Assembly (NCBI RefSeq): GCF_000176135.1
Contig: NZ_ACZN01000014.1
Location: 124,001 to 188,000 of the forward strand
Direction of reading: 5' to 3'
Source: Vibrio coralliilyticus ATCC BAA-450
GTDB lineage: Bacteria > Pseudomonadota > Gammaproteobacteria > Enterobacterales > Vibrionaceae
Length of the DNA: 64,000 nucleotides
The position numbers were made by a program, and so were the translations under genes. Below the pieces are notes generated by a model, which searched no databases, was not told the DNA's origin, and saw only the letters and a program-made list of their open reading frames with translations. The first letter of the stretch is position 1, and every line of letters starts with the position of its first letter. Below are positions 8,791 through 17,738 of the stretch, piece after piece.

Positions 8791-9726
8791 CTATGACACG
8801 GAGAGATCGCGCGATCGCTTGCGTTTATCTCGTGACCAATAATGCGCGAGTATTGAACCTGACAAGTTATGCCAGATAGAAAAGAGCGCCGCAGGCAGTG
8901 CCGAGATGGGGGAGAAAAATTTGAGCGCCAATGCCGTGGCCAATCCAGAATTTTGTAAGCCAACCTCGATGGCAATCGTCTTACAGGTCACATAGTCAAA
9001 CTTGAGCGCTCTGCAAACCCAGTAACCCAAAACAAGCCCCATGGCATTGTGCAAGATGACCGCCAGCGCGACCCCCAATCCGACGATGGCAATCTTATCA
9101 TGGTTAAGGGCGACGATAATGGCGATGGCCATGACAATCGAGAGCATTGAGACAAGTGGCAACACAGGGGCTATTGCCGTCACTGGACGACGAAAGAAGT
9201 GGTTGAGGGCGATCCCAATGGTGATCGGGATAATGACGATTTTCACCAGATTGAGTACCATTGGTCCAACGGGGACGTCGACGTTCACGCCCAGAAGGGC
9301 ATCGACTAAAAACGGGGTCATCACCACGCCTATCAAGGTGGAAAAAGCGGTCATGGTGATGGATAAGGCGACATTGCCCTTAGCCAGATAACAGATCACA
9401 TTTGAGGCGGTGCCTCCCGCGACACTGCCTACCAACACCATACCAATGGTGAGCGCCATATCCATATCAAAGACGTGAGCAACAAACAGAGCACTCAGTG
9501 GCATGACGGAGAACTGAAGAATGAGCCCGGCCGTGACCGCCTTCACACTGGATGTGACACGTTTAAAATCATCGAGTGTTAGCGTTAAGCCCATGGACAA
9601 CATGATGAGCATCAACAAAGGGACGATTTGGGGTTTGAGTGGTGTAAATATCGCAGGTTGCAGGTAAGCGACAACGGAACCCAATACCACCCAGAGTGGA
9701 AACGCATTGATTATAACTCTAAGCAT
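8791..9726 (-). CDS. bile acid:sodium symporter family (BASS) transporter
   Basis: A 311-residue inner-membrane transporter with 9-10 hydrophobic helices. Two BASS signature regions are visible: GSVAGGTASNVICYLAKGN (about 100-118) and EVGLQNSGLA in the second half, the crossing regions that bind sodium in structurally known relatives such as ASBT homologues. The length is typical. The real substrate in bacteria is often an organic anion or pantoate rather than bile acid, and it is not determinable here. Monocistronic, with AT-rich upstream sequence. Confidence 0.88.
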   Translation of the reverse strand: MLRVIINAFPLWVVLGSVVAYLQPAIFTPLKPQIVPLLMLIMLSMGLTLTLDDFKRVTSSVKAVTAGLILQFSVMPLSALFVAHVFDMDMALTIGMVLVGSVAGGTASNVICYLAKGNVALSITMTAFSTLIGVVMTPFLVDALLGVNVDVPVGPMVLNLVKIVIIPITIGIALNHFFRRPVTAIAPVLPLVSMLSIVMAIAIIVALNHDKIAIVGLGVALAVILHNAMGLVLGYWVCRALKFDYVTCKTIAIEVGLQNSGLATALALKFFSPISALPAALFSIWHNLSGSILAHYWSRDKRKRSRDLSVS

Positions 9727-9982
9727 AAGTTGTTTATTCTGTTTTATTTTCGTCTCTCAATAGTACACGATTGCGTGTGCCAAATAAGCGCTAATTGGCA
9801 TATTGATATCGGATGATTCACAATTGAATGATAGTCTTGGCGTGTTTTATCGTGCGAAATGAATCATGGTCCGTTCAACAACGCGAGCCTCTACCCCAAT
9901 ACCAAAATGGGGCGAAACTGGAGCGCCCCCTGCGTGTGAAACTAACGATGGCTGCTAGTGTGAAGTTCGAGGTGTCTGTCTC

Positions 9983-10957
9983 TTACAGCTTTAGAATGAG
10001 CTTGCCAATGGTGTCGCCACTCTCGAGATCTTGATGAGCCTTGATGCCCTCTTCGAGTGAGTAAACCTTGTGAATCGGTATATCCACCTTACCGTCTATG
10101 ATCAAACGCTCTACGGATTTTATCGCGGAAATATTTTCTGCTTGGCTGTGGATGCCTCCGTTAAACAGTTCGAGCTTGATCGACTTCATAAAGGCGTTTT
10201 GTAACGCTGTTTCTATATCGGGGGCGTGATCGCTTTCAGCGAACCCATACCAAATCAAATGCCCATTTTTGGCGAGAAGGTTGATATCTCTTGCAATAGA
10301 GTGGCCGCCTGTGGCATTGAAAATCGCGTCTAAACCATCGGGATAGGCGTTTTTAATCACCTCTTGTACATCGTCCTGCTTATAGTTTATCACCTGAGCT
10401 ACGCCCAATGACCGCACATACTCTTCCTTTCTCGCAGATCCCACTAACGCAATAACGTCATGGTTTTGAGCGCTCAGCAGTTGAACAAGAACGCTGCCCA
10501 CACTGCCTGCCGCGGCATGGACGAGGACGCGGCAGGAAGTGTTGGACAAACGCTGCGTCAAGAGCATGGCCGTTCGCGCTGACATCCCAATACTACTGGC
10601 TGTCAAAGGAGGCAGGGCGACTGGGGCCGCAATTTCCCACTCCAATGAACTGGTCGTATCGACAACCACGTATTCAGCGTACGATTGACTGGCTGAAAAG
10701 GCGACGAGTTGCCCCTGCTCATAGCCACTGACATTGGACCCTATCTCCTCAATGATGCCTGAGCCTTCCATTCCTAACGTAAAAGGCGGCGTGGGCAACG
10801 CAGGGAAGGCGCCCTTGCGAATGTACGTATCGGCTAAGTTAACGCCGCTATATATCACTTTGATTAACAACTGATTATTACTGATCCGTGGTTTTTCAAT
10901 GTGGTTGACGGCGAGCACGTCCGGATTTCCAAATTTGGTGACTTGTAGCGTCTTCAC
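9983..10957 (-). CDS. quinone oxidoreductase-like zinc-free MDR protein
   Basis: A 324-residue medium-chain dehydrogenase/reductase of the quinone oxidoreductase type. The GroES-like N-terminal half carries VIYSGVNLADTYIRKG (35-49) and LGMEGSGIIEEIG (61-73). The NADPH-binding Rossmann half carries LVHAAAGSVGSVLVQLL (145-161). The catalytic and structural zinc ligands of alcohol dehydrogenases are absent, as expected for NADPH:quinone reductases. A Shine-Dalgarno GGAGAAAG precedes the ATG. A conspicuous GGTAAC operator-like palindrome lies about 170 bases upstream, so control by a HxlR- or TetR-type repressor encoded elsewhere is plausible (inference). Confidence 0.88.
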   Translation of the reverse strand: MKTLQVTKFGNPDVLAVNHIEKPRISNNQLLIKVIYSGVNLADTYIRKGAFPALPTPPFTLGMEGSGIIEEIGSNVSGYEQGQLVAFSASQSYAEYVVVDTTSSLEWEIAAPVALPPLTASSIGMSARTAMLLTQRLSNTSCRVLVHAAAGSVGSVLVQLLSAQNHDVIALVGSARKEEYVRSLGVAQVINYKQDDVQEVIKNAYPDGLDAIFNATGGHSIARDINLLAKNGHLIWYGFAESDHAPDIETALQNAFMKSIKLELFNGGIHSQAENISAIKSVERLIIDGKVDIPIHKVYSLEEGIKAHQDLESGDTIGKLILKL

Positions 10958-11421
10958 TGTCTTTCTCCTTTGTCATGTTTTGGCTGCGAGCTGAGCGCGT
11001 TCTTAGGTCCCACCAACGGCAGCGCTTTGATCCTATTCCCGTCATGTTCAGGGTCTGTGGTGATGGTATTGAATCGAGTGACTGAAAGAAATTAGCGACT
11101 AAAAGGTAACTAGGTTCGCTATGGTAACTGGTTACCTTAAAGTGCCTGCTCAGTTGATGTACTGATGAGATGAAAGGAAGAGTGAACAAGGCAAACAAAC
11201 CACCTGAGGGCTATTGCAGTATGGATCGATGTTCAACTTTCGGCTCTAAATTGTACATCGATTGTGTGCGCTAACTAAGCCATAATTCACCCTCTAGTAT
11301 GCTGGGCTTCTTGCTTGATACCCGTGTAGCAAATTGGCTCATTGTCGAAAAGGCTGAAAGTTAACCACCAACAACACGGCGATGGTATCGGATCATTGTG
11401 ACAGGGAGACAGAGATGTTGA
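10958..11421. other. intergenic region with operator-like palindrome, no gene
   Basis: No credible ORF. The notable content is the GGTAAC palindrome pair near 11105-11136. The rest shows no terminator with a T run and no repeat. Confidence 0.45.
11105..11136. promoter_or_regulatory. GGTAAC-type operator pair
   Basis: GGTAACTGGTTACC (11123-11136) is an inverted repeat with 6-bp arms. A second partial copy, GGTAACTAGGTT, starts at 11105, so the two start points are 18 bases apart. Two imperfect copies upstream of the quinone oxidoreductase gene suggest a dimeric repressor site. The protein is not identified in this window. Confidence 0.5.
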
Positions 11422-12768
11422 TTACGCTTGATATTCGTTCATCGTCTCAACTAAGTTATCCAATGAAAATCCACGATATTCAATGTCATACCCCTTTAGA
11501 TTTAACTTTTTCAAAAGGTGATGAGATTTCTCTATTAATTTGGCCTCACTGTAACGTTTCTGTTGCCTCTTTACTTCGGCAATGAGTATTGTCTTATCTA
11601 AGTCATTGATCGCCACTATGTCGATCTCATTGTGGCCTTTGGCATCCCAGTATCCACCAATCTTTCCGAATTGCTTGGATTCAACCAAGATAGCTTTGAA
11701 TAGGTTCTCCAATTCCAGACCGGAGTAAACGGTGAAATCTCGTTCAATATATCTTCGTATGTATTCGTAGTTCTCCATCTCAACAGCACTTTTGTTGGCA
11801 TGGATGAATCGAAACCAGAAGTTTAGAAAGGGATCGGAAATGGCGTATCGAATATCTCGCGAGTTCTCTTTTGAGCTGATCGGACGCAGTTTGGTAATCA
11901 CATCAAACACTTCATCCAGCTTTTCCAGATGAACGCCAACGCTCATATCTAAGAAGTTTTCAATTCGCGCACGGCTGGTGTTGCCTTTTGATATCGCACC
12001 GAGAATATCGAAGAAAATGCGATGTTCTGAACCAAAATCTTCAACGAGTCGATGCGTTCCTTCTTTTATGAGTGGTGAAAATTCAGAGATGACCGCCTCA
12101 AAGAGATCATCGCTCTTGGCAGAGAAGCGGGTTAACCACTCAAGGTATTTGGGTATCCCGCCAGATAGACACCACCATCGAAGCATGTTGTCAGCATCAA
12201 ATTGATCGTGATCTTTCATGACCTCGGCAAGATAAGAAGGTTGCAAAGGCTGAATGTGAAAGAATCGGTCATCGCGATTGAACAGAGGCTCATCTTTGCC
12301 TTTGAAAATCTTTGTCATCATGCTGTAGAGAGAGCCACAGCACACGAGGTGCATCATCGAGTCTCGCTTGTTTGCATCCCATAAATTTTGAATGTCGGAA
12401 AAGAGAGCAGGGTTGACGATGTCGATGTCTTGAAACTCGTCTAGAATGATTGTCATCGGTTTTTGCTTGGTATAATCCAACAAGAACTCCATGATATCTC
12501 GCGTTGTTTGGGGCTGGAAGAACTGAACAACGAGCTCATTATGGATGATTTCTTTGAATTCAGCCACTAAGGCGCTTTCACTCTTTCGACTAATGAAAAG
12601 GCAAAGGAATGGGGTATTGCCTTGGGGAAAAGCTTCGTTGAAAAGACGGGTTTTACCGACGCGTATTCTGCCAACCATCACGCTAAGTTGGCCTTTTGTA
12701 TCGACTATCTGCTCCGAAACAGTTTGTAGAGCGTTTAGCTCTCTCTGACGATCGTACAATTTTTTCAT
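11422..12768 (-). CDS. AAA ATPase with DUF234 nuclease-like C-terminus
   Basis: A 448-residue P-loop ATPase of the archaeal-type AAA/DUF234 class. Walker A is GRIRVGKT (33-40), with Walker B IILDEFQDI (104-112) and a sensor-like LVCCGSLYSMM. A winged-helix region follows (about 250-300), then a PD-(D/E)XK-like tail with GYWDAKGHNEIDIVA...ILIAEVKRQ near 380-412. The E-I-D and E-V-K residues would form the metal site. Proteins of this class are widespread, sometimes mobile, and of unproven role. The 12-bp inverted repeat upstream suggests autoregulation or structured control (inference). A second, different ATPase of related style (DUF4143) is at 25797. Confidence 0.85.
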   Translation of the reverse strand: MKKLYDRQRELNALQTVSEQIVDTKGQLSVMVGRIRVGKTRLFNEAFPQGNTPFLCLFISRKSESALVAEFKEIIHNELVVQFFQPQTTRDIMEFLLDYTKQKPMTIILDEFQDIDIVNPALFSDIQNLWDANKRDSMMHLVCCGSLYSMMTKIFKGKDEPLFNRDDRFFHIQPLQPSYLAEVMKDHDQFDADNMLRWWCLSGGIPKYLEWLTRFSAKSDDLFEAVISEFSPLIKEGTHRLVEDFGSEHRIFFDILGAISKGNTSRARIENFLDMSVGVHLEKLDEVFDVITKLRPISSKENSRDIRYAISDPFLNFWFRFIHANKSAVEMENYEYIRRYIERDFTVYSGLELENLFKAILVESKQFGKIGGYWDAKGHNEIDIVAINDLDKTILIAEVKRQQKRYSEAKLIEKSHHLLKKLNLKGYDIEYRGFSLDNLVETMNEYQA

Positions 12769-12819
12769 GGCTCTCTACTTTGGCGTTCACGCATGAGCAA
12801 TAAAATAGGGTGTGAAGGT

Positions 12820-12860
12820 GTTACTGTAAAAATAATTACAGTCATTAATTTTACAGTAAC
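12820..12860. promoter_or_regulatory. 12-bp perfect inverted repeat upstream of ATPase
   Basis: GTTACTGTAAAA (12820-12831) and TTTTACAGTAAC (12849-12860) are perfect complements separated by 17 bases. A third TTACAGT lies in the spacer at 12836. It starts about 50 bases upstream of the ATPase start codon, in an AT-rich promoter-like zone. An operator with several half-sites is the simplest reading. Confidence 0.6.
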
Positions 12861-13501
12861 AAACATGCTTTCAAGTACTAAGGTTATTGATTTTACGAGC
12901 TATTAATCTAGAATGCTGATCCCACTCATGTCAGCAATCTGCCCGCTCTTAAAGGCTCAACGCGTCTCCCTACTCAACGACTAGGGAATGTTCCTTCCCA
13001 ATGTGTTTCGTGCTGGGACAGCTCGAAGTCGCTTTGGTGTGTACACCAGTGCCCGTTTATTACTGTATGTAGTGAACGCTGTCATCATTCATTCTTTCTT
13101 TGCCAAGCACTATCGTACACGTGTTGGCTAATAAATCACTGGCTTTCAGCTTACTATCGATGGCTCGATTGAGTGGCGCAAGCGACATAAGGTCGCTTTA
13201 AAGCTTAAGCTGATTCTATTTCTCCAGATGTTACCAAGCTTGGATGGCCTTTTTATTTAGTGGCATTGTTCTAACAATAACGTTCTCATGTTGACTTCCT
13301 CTTTGGGGGCAATGGTCAACATAAAGTGTGGCGATCAATCAGAGCATTTGGTCAATGAAGGTTAATAAGAAACGAATCAGTGTTCCTAGCGCTGAAATTG
13401 CTAGTGGGGACGCACAAGTAAACACTGAGTTTGGGTAAGGGGATTGTCCCCCTGTTTGGGAAGAGACCGCAATAGGAGTTTGTTCATCAACGGGCCTGAG
13501 G
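12861..13501. other. long intergenic stretch, no intact gene
   Basis: About 640 bases with no credible ORF. A short open stretch near 13025-13130 in the plus direction (reading RSRFGVYTSARLLLY) may be decayed coding sequence but matches nothing I can name. No terminator or array was seen. Confidence 0.4.
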
Positions 13502-13708
13502 TCAGTTTGCGTTTATGAACCTTTCCGCGCTAGCAAACAGACGATCACAGTGTTTTTTCTGTTTAGTATACTCAGGAGTCCCTTCGGCCATAGAATCAAG
13601 CACTTCTTTAGCTTTGTGGTATTCAGCCACCATAAGAGCAAATTTCTCTTCAAAGCTACTTTTGCGAATTTTCTTATTCGATTTCTTTGCAGGCTTTCTC
13701 GTTTTCAT
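13502..13708 (-). CDS. small basic hypothetical protein
   Basis: A 68-residue protein with a Lys/Arg-rich head (MKTRKPAKKSNKKIRKSSFE) followed by amphipathic helices (EEKFALMVAEYHKAKEVLDS) and an aromatic-basic tail. GGGAG lies 8 bases before the ATG. The ORF begins next to the stop of another small charged ORF, so the two may be co-transcribed. No family is recognised. The basic head could contact nucleic acid, but this is speculation. Confidence 0.55.
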   Translation of the reverse strand: MKTRKPAKKSNKKIRKSSFEEKFALMVAEYHKAKEVLDSMAEGTPEYTKQKKHCDRLFASAERFINAN

Positions 13709-13709
13709 T

Positions 13710-13856
13710 TTATAGCTCCCATAGCTTTTTCTGTTCTCTTTCTAAAAGAAGATTCTCGATCTTTTTTCTTATCTCATGGGTGGTTTCTTTTCGGTCGCTG
13801 AGTTTATTGCTCTCGACAATTTTTGCTTTCAACTTACGACTCGCTGTTTTTTTCAA
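13710..13856 (-). CDS. small highly charged hypothetical protein (TTG start)
   Basis: A 48-residue frame, KKTASRKLKAKIVE then SNKLSDRKETTHEIRKKIEN, ending LLLEREQKKLWEL, with the composition of a real basic helical protein. It has no ATG. TTG preceded by AAGGAAA is the likely start, and an in-frame TAG lies further upstream. Its stop is next to the ATG of the following small basic gene, suggesting translational coupling. The function is unknown. Confidence 0.45.
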   Translation of the reverse strand: MKKTASRKLKAKIVESNKLSDRKETTHEIRKKIENLLLEREQKKLWEL

Positions 13857-14235
13857 TAGCTGATTTCCTTGTCTTACAAGAGATAAAAGTGGCCCAAGAC
13901 CCTATCTTTTGAATCTCGTATTTCCCCAGTATTTTCAGACTCACAAAACGAAAAATTTAAGTTTACGCAGTGAGTATTGTTTCTGGGAAGGATATGACGT
14001 TTCAAAACATCGCTGTTTAGCTGGTTGATGGTCGCTGACCAAGAGGTATTGCTGTGATAAAGATAATATTTGATTTGGTACAATTAGCTTTTGCTCTCAA
14101 GGTGCTTTTTCTCACGCAAAACATAGCACCAATATTTTTTTGGGGTGGTTCTTTGAATCATTTCACTCCTTAATAAGTACTCCAATGGAGAGATCTCACC
14201 GTAACTAGGAAGTCAGCAAGATCTCACCAAAATGC
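13857..14235. other. intergenic stretch, no convincing gene
   Basis: One 69-codon minus-strand frame exists (13874-14083), but its composition is AT-driven, it has no ribosome site, and it matches nothing. No terminator with a clear T run was seen for the cold-shock gene that follows. Confidence 0.4.
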
Positions 14236-14448
14236 TTACAGTACAGTAACGTCAGCTGCTTGTGGGCCTTTGCCACCTTGCTCTACGTTAAAGGCAACTT
14301 TTTGGCCTTCTGCTAGTGTTTTGAAACCATCACTAGCAATTGATCTGAAATGAACAAATACATCAGCAGTGCCATTATCTGGTGCGATAAATCCAAAGCC
14401 TTTAGTTTCGTTAAACCATTTTACTGAGCCAGTTGTTTTATTTGACAT
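14236..14448 (-). CDS. cold-shock protein, CspA family
   Basis: A 70-residue single cold-shock domain (OB-fold) protein. Both RNA-binding motifs are intact: KGFGFI (about 16-21, RNP1) and VFVHF (30-34, RNP2). [13 protein letters not shown] is the hallmark N-terminus. It acts as an RNA chaperone or transcription antiterminator. The upstream region (14449-14600) is AT-rich and could be the long 5-prime leader typical of the family. A related plus-strand copy is at 17040. The paralogues differ in sequence, so they are not a recent copy of each other. Confidence 0.92.
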   Translation of the reverse strand: MSNKTTGSVKWFNETKGFGFIAPDNGTADVFVHFRSIASDGFKTLAEGQKVAFNVEQGGKGPQAADVTVL

Positions 14449-14903
14449 GTATTTCTCGATAGATTGAATAAAAAAGAAAGCTACTAAATAAGAAATGAAG
14501 AAAAAGGTATCGCAGGATAGAAATGACGAATCAAATCGAAAGAGAACTGAGAAGATCTTGAACTAAATAAGTTATCAATAGCCCACTGTTTGAGCTGTGG
14601 CGCCACTATACACGGTATGAAATAAATAGATATATATTTATTGGATTATTTTTATTTTCAATATAAATCATATAGTTAAGATTGAGTTGTTCTCTGCGCC
14701 TACTTGGGTTTCCAATAAATACTTGTTTTTAATGAGTCGAGATGTAAGTCACCGCTATAAGTAAACAGCTCAGTGCATAGTAACTCTTTCCCCTCCATTT
14801 TGGAGAAACATCCTTTCACGAACTTCATATGACAGAGCTTACTCAGATAACCTTAGCGGAGGTCAACCCTCAAATGGCCTACGAAGAAGCGGCGATTGTG
14901 TAT
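14449..14903. other. cold-shock leader region and AT-rich spacer
   Basis: The first 150-200 bases on the minus strand probably form the 5-prime leader of the cold-shock gene. A TATAGT hexamer near 14610 could be its -10 element. The rest, up to the hipA remnant, holds nothing recognisable. Confidence 0.4.
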
Positions 14904-16085
14904 TCACAGAGTCTTATAGTTTTCCACCATCCCCTTATTAATCTCTTTGATGAGATTTGGTGATAAGCCCAGGTGTTTGGCCTCATGGCTGAACGAGCGT
15001 GTTGCGTCGAATATTTCCTCAGCCATCACCATGATCGCTTTCTTTGATGACAACCCAGATTGAGCCGCTAACTGGTCTAGTACGTGCTTAGGCGTTCGAC
15101 CATTCCCACCAAAAGCCGTCATGTGTTCTTTGTAAGGGCTAGGGCTGTAAACAATGTCGTAGAAAGGCGACAGCGTCCAGTTATCGGCATCACTGGCTAG
15201 AAAACTGAAATTCTTACTGTGGTCATCTTGGTTAATCGTTAGATAATTAAACAGGCCGCGCTTTATGAGCTTCTGAGACTCTGTGATACTGCACATGATG
15301 CGCGTCGCTTTCACTAAAAAGGCTCTCGAAACGGGGCATCTAACAACCCGCACGCAGCAATCATATGGAGCCGACCGCCCTGCTTGGTGCAATCAAATCG
15401 TTCCTGCTCTAGCCAAAATCGTCCATGACCCGCATCAATTAAATTGAAGTCAGGCACCGCTATACCGACATGACGCGCCATCTGCATATAGCAATATTCG
15501 ACTAAGGACTCAGAGTGCTTCAAGTCAAACTTTTCAGATGTCAGCTTTACGATAAGCTTGGTTCCTAGTGCGTTATCTGATGTTGAATATTGCCCATTCG
15601 ATAAACGTGTCACGTTCATTTTGGGTCTGGCACCACCCGATCCACCTGTCTTCATCAAGTGCTCAAGCAAAGCAGACTCGGTGCCTTCAAACTCTTCAAT
15701 CGCTGCTCGACCAAGGGTAATGATATCGACCGACTCCTTGGTCTCATCAAGGAAATCTAATTCAGGCTCGTAGCTCAAGGCGCCCATGCCTCGGTCACCC
15801 AGGTAAGCCAATCGCTCCAGGGCGGTCACTTCCTTTGGGTGATGATCGTTTTGTCTAAATACACGATCCATCAGATAAAGGCCCCAACCATCAGGGAGAC
15901 TGTCTGCAAACACCCCATGGATACCGTAATGCGGACTTTTAGGCGCCACTTGCAAGCTGGTATCTGGCTTTAAATTAAACGGAGCCAAGGAGGTCGAGTG
16001 AGCGTCTAAATACGCCTCATCAAATTGAAAGAAGCTTTGCTGACTATTTTCAGCGAGCTTGCCGACTAGGACCTTTTCACCAGTG
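14904..16085 (-). pseudogene. hipA-type serine/threonine kinase toxin, broken
   Basis: HipA kinases phosphorylate GltX and related targets. Here the gene is in pieces. The N-terminal strand region (GEKVLVGKLAENSQQSFFQF) reads in frame from about 16077 but lacks a standard start codon and has an in-frame stop just before. The main body (ADSLPDGWG, LGDRGMGAL, GGARPK-like GGSGGARPKMNV, LHMIAACGLLDAPFRE) ends at a stop near 15314. The C-lobe (KATRIMCS, LFNYLTINQDDHSKNFSF, FYDIVYSPSP) continues in another frame. At the break about 10-15 codons expected between the lobes are missing, next to a T5 run. Catalytic NxDDHxKN is present, but the protein cannot be made as one chain. Confidence 0.8.
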
Positions 16086-16104
16086 CTCAGTGTTCAGGGG
16101 GGAT

Positions 16105-16380
16105 TTAAGCATGTCGAAGCACATCCTCGATGGATTTAAATTCAGGCTCAGACGGCTTTGTCAGGGCTTTCATTTTTTTCAAGTCACAGACGGTCTCATA
16201 AAGCGTGAGAAACTGGCGCAATGAGATGTTGCCCGTAGACTCAAATTTTCTGATCGTCGCGTAAGGCACACCAGAGAGTTCGGCCATTTTCTGAACACTG
16301 AGTTTGTCTTTTTTCCGAGCGGACTTGATGAACTCTTTGAGTTCCAGCTGCAAATCATAAGCGGTATAAAGAGATAACAT
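16105..16380 (-). CDS. HipB-like antitoxin / XRE regulator
   Basis: A 91-residue protein with a helix-turn-helix of the XRE/Cro type (LSVQKMAELSGVPYATIRKF, about 27-46), ending in an acidic-basic tail (FKSIEDVLRHA). It lies immediately upstream of the broken hipA on the same strand, the standard hipBA order in which HipB represses the operon and neutralises the kinase. Since the toxin is broken, this antitoxin may persist only as a regulator. ATG start. Confidence 0.8.
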   Translation of the reverse strand: MLSLYTAYDLQLELKEFIKSARKKDKLSVQKMAELSGVPYATIRKFESTGNISLRQFLTLYETVCDLKKMKALTKPSEPEFKSIEDVLRHA

Positions 16381-16889
16381 ACATGCTTCCCAAATTGCTA
16401 CTATTGTAACAAATACGGGTGCAGTTGATTATAGTTTCTTTGGCACCAATGACAAAAATCATCACTCTGGCATGTTATAATTGATATTATGGTGACAGAA
16501 AATCGATTACCTTGGCTTTATTTGTCATCATAGTGGCAAAATAAAAGAAAAAGCTGGCATTCTTCAGGTCAATCTACGAGCCGTGTGGCATTAGAGTTAG
16601 ATATGAGAAAAGGCAGGCTATCCATCTTCTGCTCCAACAACGCGGCTTAGGGTAAGGCATGATTGTAATTTCTTTCGAATACATTGGGGCAAAAGTGCGT
16701 TTTAGCCGTGAGGAAAACGTTGTATTGATGGCTCAATCACAGGCTACCAACGGAGGCTTGCGACAGAAGTCTGTTTCAGAAAACACCGGAATCAAGATGG
16801 ACCTTTGCGATAGCATAAGCGTGAAGAGGTGATATGAAGATTAATTTAAATAAAAGTATCTTTATTTAAATTAGTCTGTATAGTGGCCC
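16381..16889. other. intergenic stretch, no gene
   Basis: About 500 bases between divergent hipB and the cold-shock leader. No convincing ORF, terminator or repeat. The hipBA promoter and operator must lie in the first 100 bases but no clear palindrome was recognised. Confidence 0.4.
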
Positions 16890-17051
16890 TTGCTCTGACA
16901 AAGAGTTGTTTCAAGATAAAATATAAAGAAAGTTTTCCAGCGTCATACCTAGCAAGTTTCTCTCTGTACTCTCCTTAATGCTCTATCCTAAAAATAATAC
17001 CTATGTTCAGTGCACCTTAATTTTATAAAGGGGCATAATATGTCTAATCAA
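16890..17051 (+). repeat. cold-shock leader, copy 1 of direct duplication
   Basis: It runs from TTGCTCTGACAAAG through the first four codons of the cold-shock gene. The segment recurs at 17297-17465 with only scattered substitutions and a short indel (an extra TTATA-type insertion before the ribosome site). It includes the AAAGGGGCAT Shine-Dalgarno. It probably contains promoter, long leader and cold box equivalents. Confidence 0.85.
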
Positions 17052-17249
17052 GTAATTGGTACAGTAAAGTGGTTCAACGAAACTAAAGGTTTCGGTTTTA
17101 TTTCTCAAGCAAATGGCGATGATTTGTTTGTGCATTTCAGAAGCATTTTAGGCGATGGCTTTAAGAAGCTTGTTGAAGGCGATAAGGTCTCTTTTACCGT
17201 AGGTAAAGGTCCTAAAGGCCTTCAAGCAGAAAATGTAACGACTATTTAG
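17040..17249 (+). CDS. cold-shock protein, CspA family
   Basis: A 69-residue cold-shock domain protein with [15 protein letters not shown] (7-21) and LFVHF (29-33), giving intact RNP1 and RNP2. It binds single-stranded RNA or DNA during cold adaptation or growth transitions. The ATG is preceded by AAGGGG with 6-7 bases spacing. A 47-base region after the stop can pair ACTGCCT/AGGCAGT. Immediately downstream, the leader and first codons are duplicated and drive a different ORF. Confidence 0.93.
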   Translation: MSNQVIGTVKWFNETKGFGFISQANGDDLFVHFRSILGDGFKKLVEGDKVSFTVGKGPKGLQAENVTTI

Positions 17250-17296
17250 TCTTACAATTGAATTTACACTGCCTTGTCAGACGTGTGGCGAGGCAG

Positions 17297-17465
17297 TTGC
17301 TCTGACAAAGAGTTGTTATCAAGATAAAATATAAAGATAGTTTTCCAGCGTCATACCTAGCAAGTTTCTCTCTGTACTCTCCTTAATTCCCTATCCTAAA
17401 AATAATACTTATGTTCAGTGCACCTTAGTTATAATTTTATAAAGGGGCATAATATGTCTAATCAA
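17297..17465 (+). repeat. cold-shock leader, copy 2 of direct duplication
   Basis: A near-identical copy of 16890-17051, including the ATGTCTAATCAA start codons. Beyond this point the two loci diverge completely, so the duplication end lies inside the coding region. Confidence 0.85.
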
Positions 17466-17609
17466 ATAGTTAATACAGAGAATAGAATTAATAAACACAA
17501 ATCTATTCAAAATAAAGAAAATTCAATAAATAAAAAAACAAAGATGAATAGCTTCCTCCAAAGGATTGCTAATGGTCAGATTGGTGTTGTTTTGGAGGAA
17601 TTTCTTTGA
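17454..17609 (+). CDS. small chimeric ORF behind duplicated cold-shock leader
   Basis: A 51-residue Asn/Lys/Ile-rich protein starting MSNQ exactly as the upstream cold-shock protein does. It then diverges to an unrelated charged stretch and ends NSFLQRIANGQIGVVLEEFL, a possible amphipathic helix. No cold-shock motif remains. The Shine-Dalgarno and spacing are those of the csp gene, so it is likely translated. Either a decayed csp copy was replaced by other sequence, or this is a real small protein under cold-shock control. No family recognised. Confidence 0.5.
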   Translation: MSNQIVNTENRINKHKSIQNKENSINKKTKMNSFLQRIANGQIGVVLEEFL

Positions 17610-17698
17610 GATATCACGGTAGAAAGAAGATCTGGTTTAAGTTGAGAAAGTGTGAATCAAACACTAAAAAATCTTATCAACCTGAATAAGTTGTGTGT

Positions 17699-17726
17699 AA
17701 AGGGTTGCCAATTGGCAATCCTATTT
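17699..17726. terminator. hairpin terminator
   Basis: TTGCCAATTGGCAA is a perfect palindrome followed by TCCTATTTTT, giving a weak plus-strand terminator after the cold-shock cluster and facing the convergent SDR gene. Confidence 0.55.
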
Positions 17727-17738
17727 TTCGTCACTGCG

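Noticed and set aside
13021..13130. IS200-type transposase remnant
   Set aside because: The open stretch reads FAKHYRTRVG and similar, but the catalytic HUH motif and family blocks are not there.
13874..14083. A 69-codon minus-strand frame before the cold-shock gene
   Set aside because: AT-driven composition, no start signal, no recognisable family.
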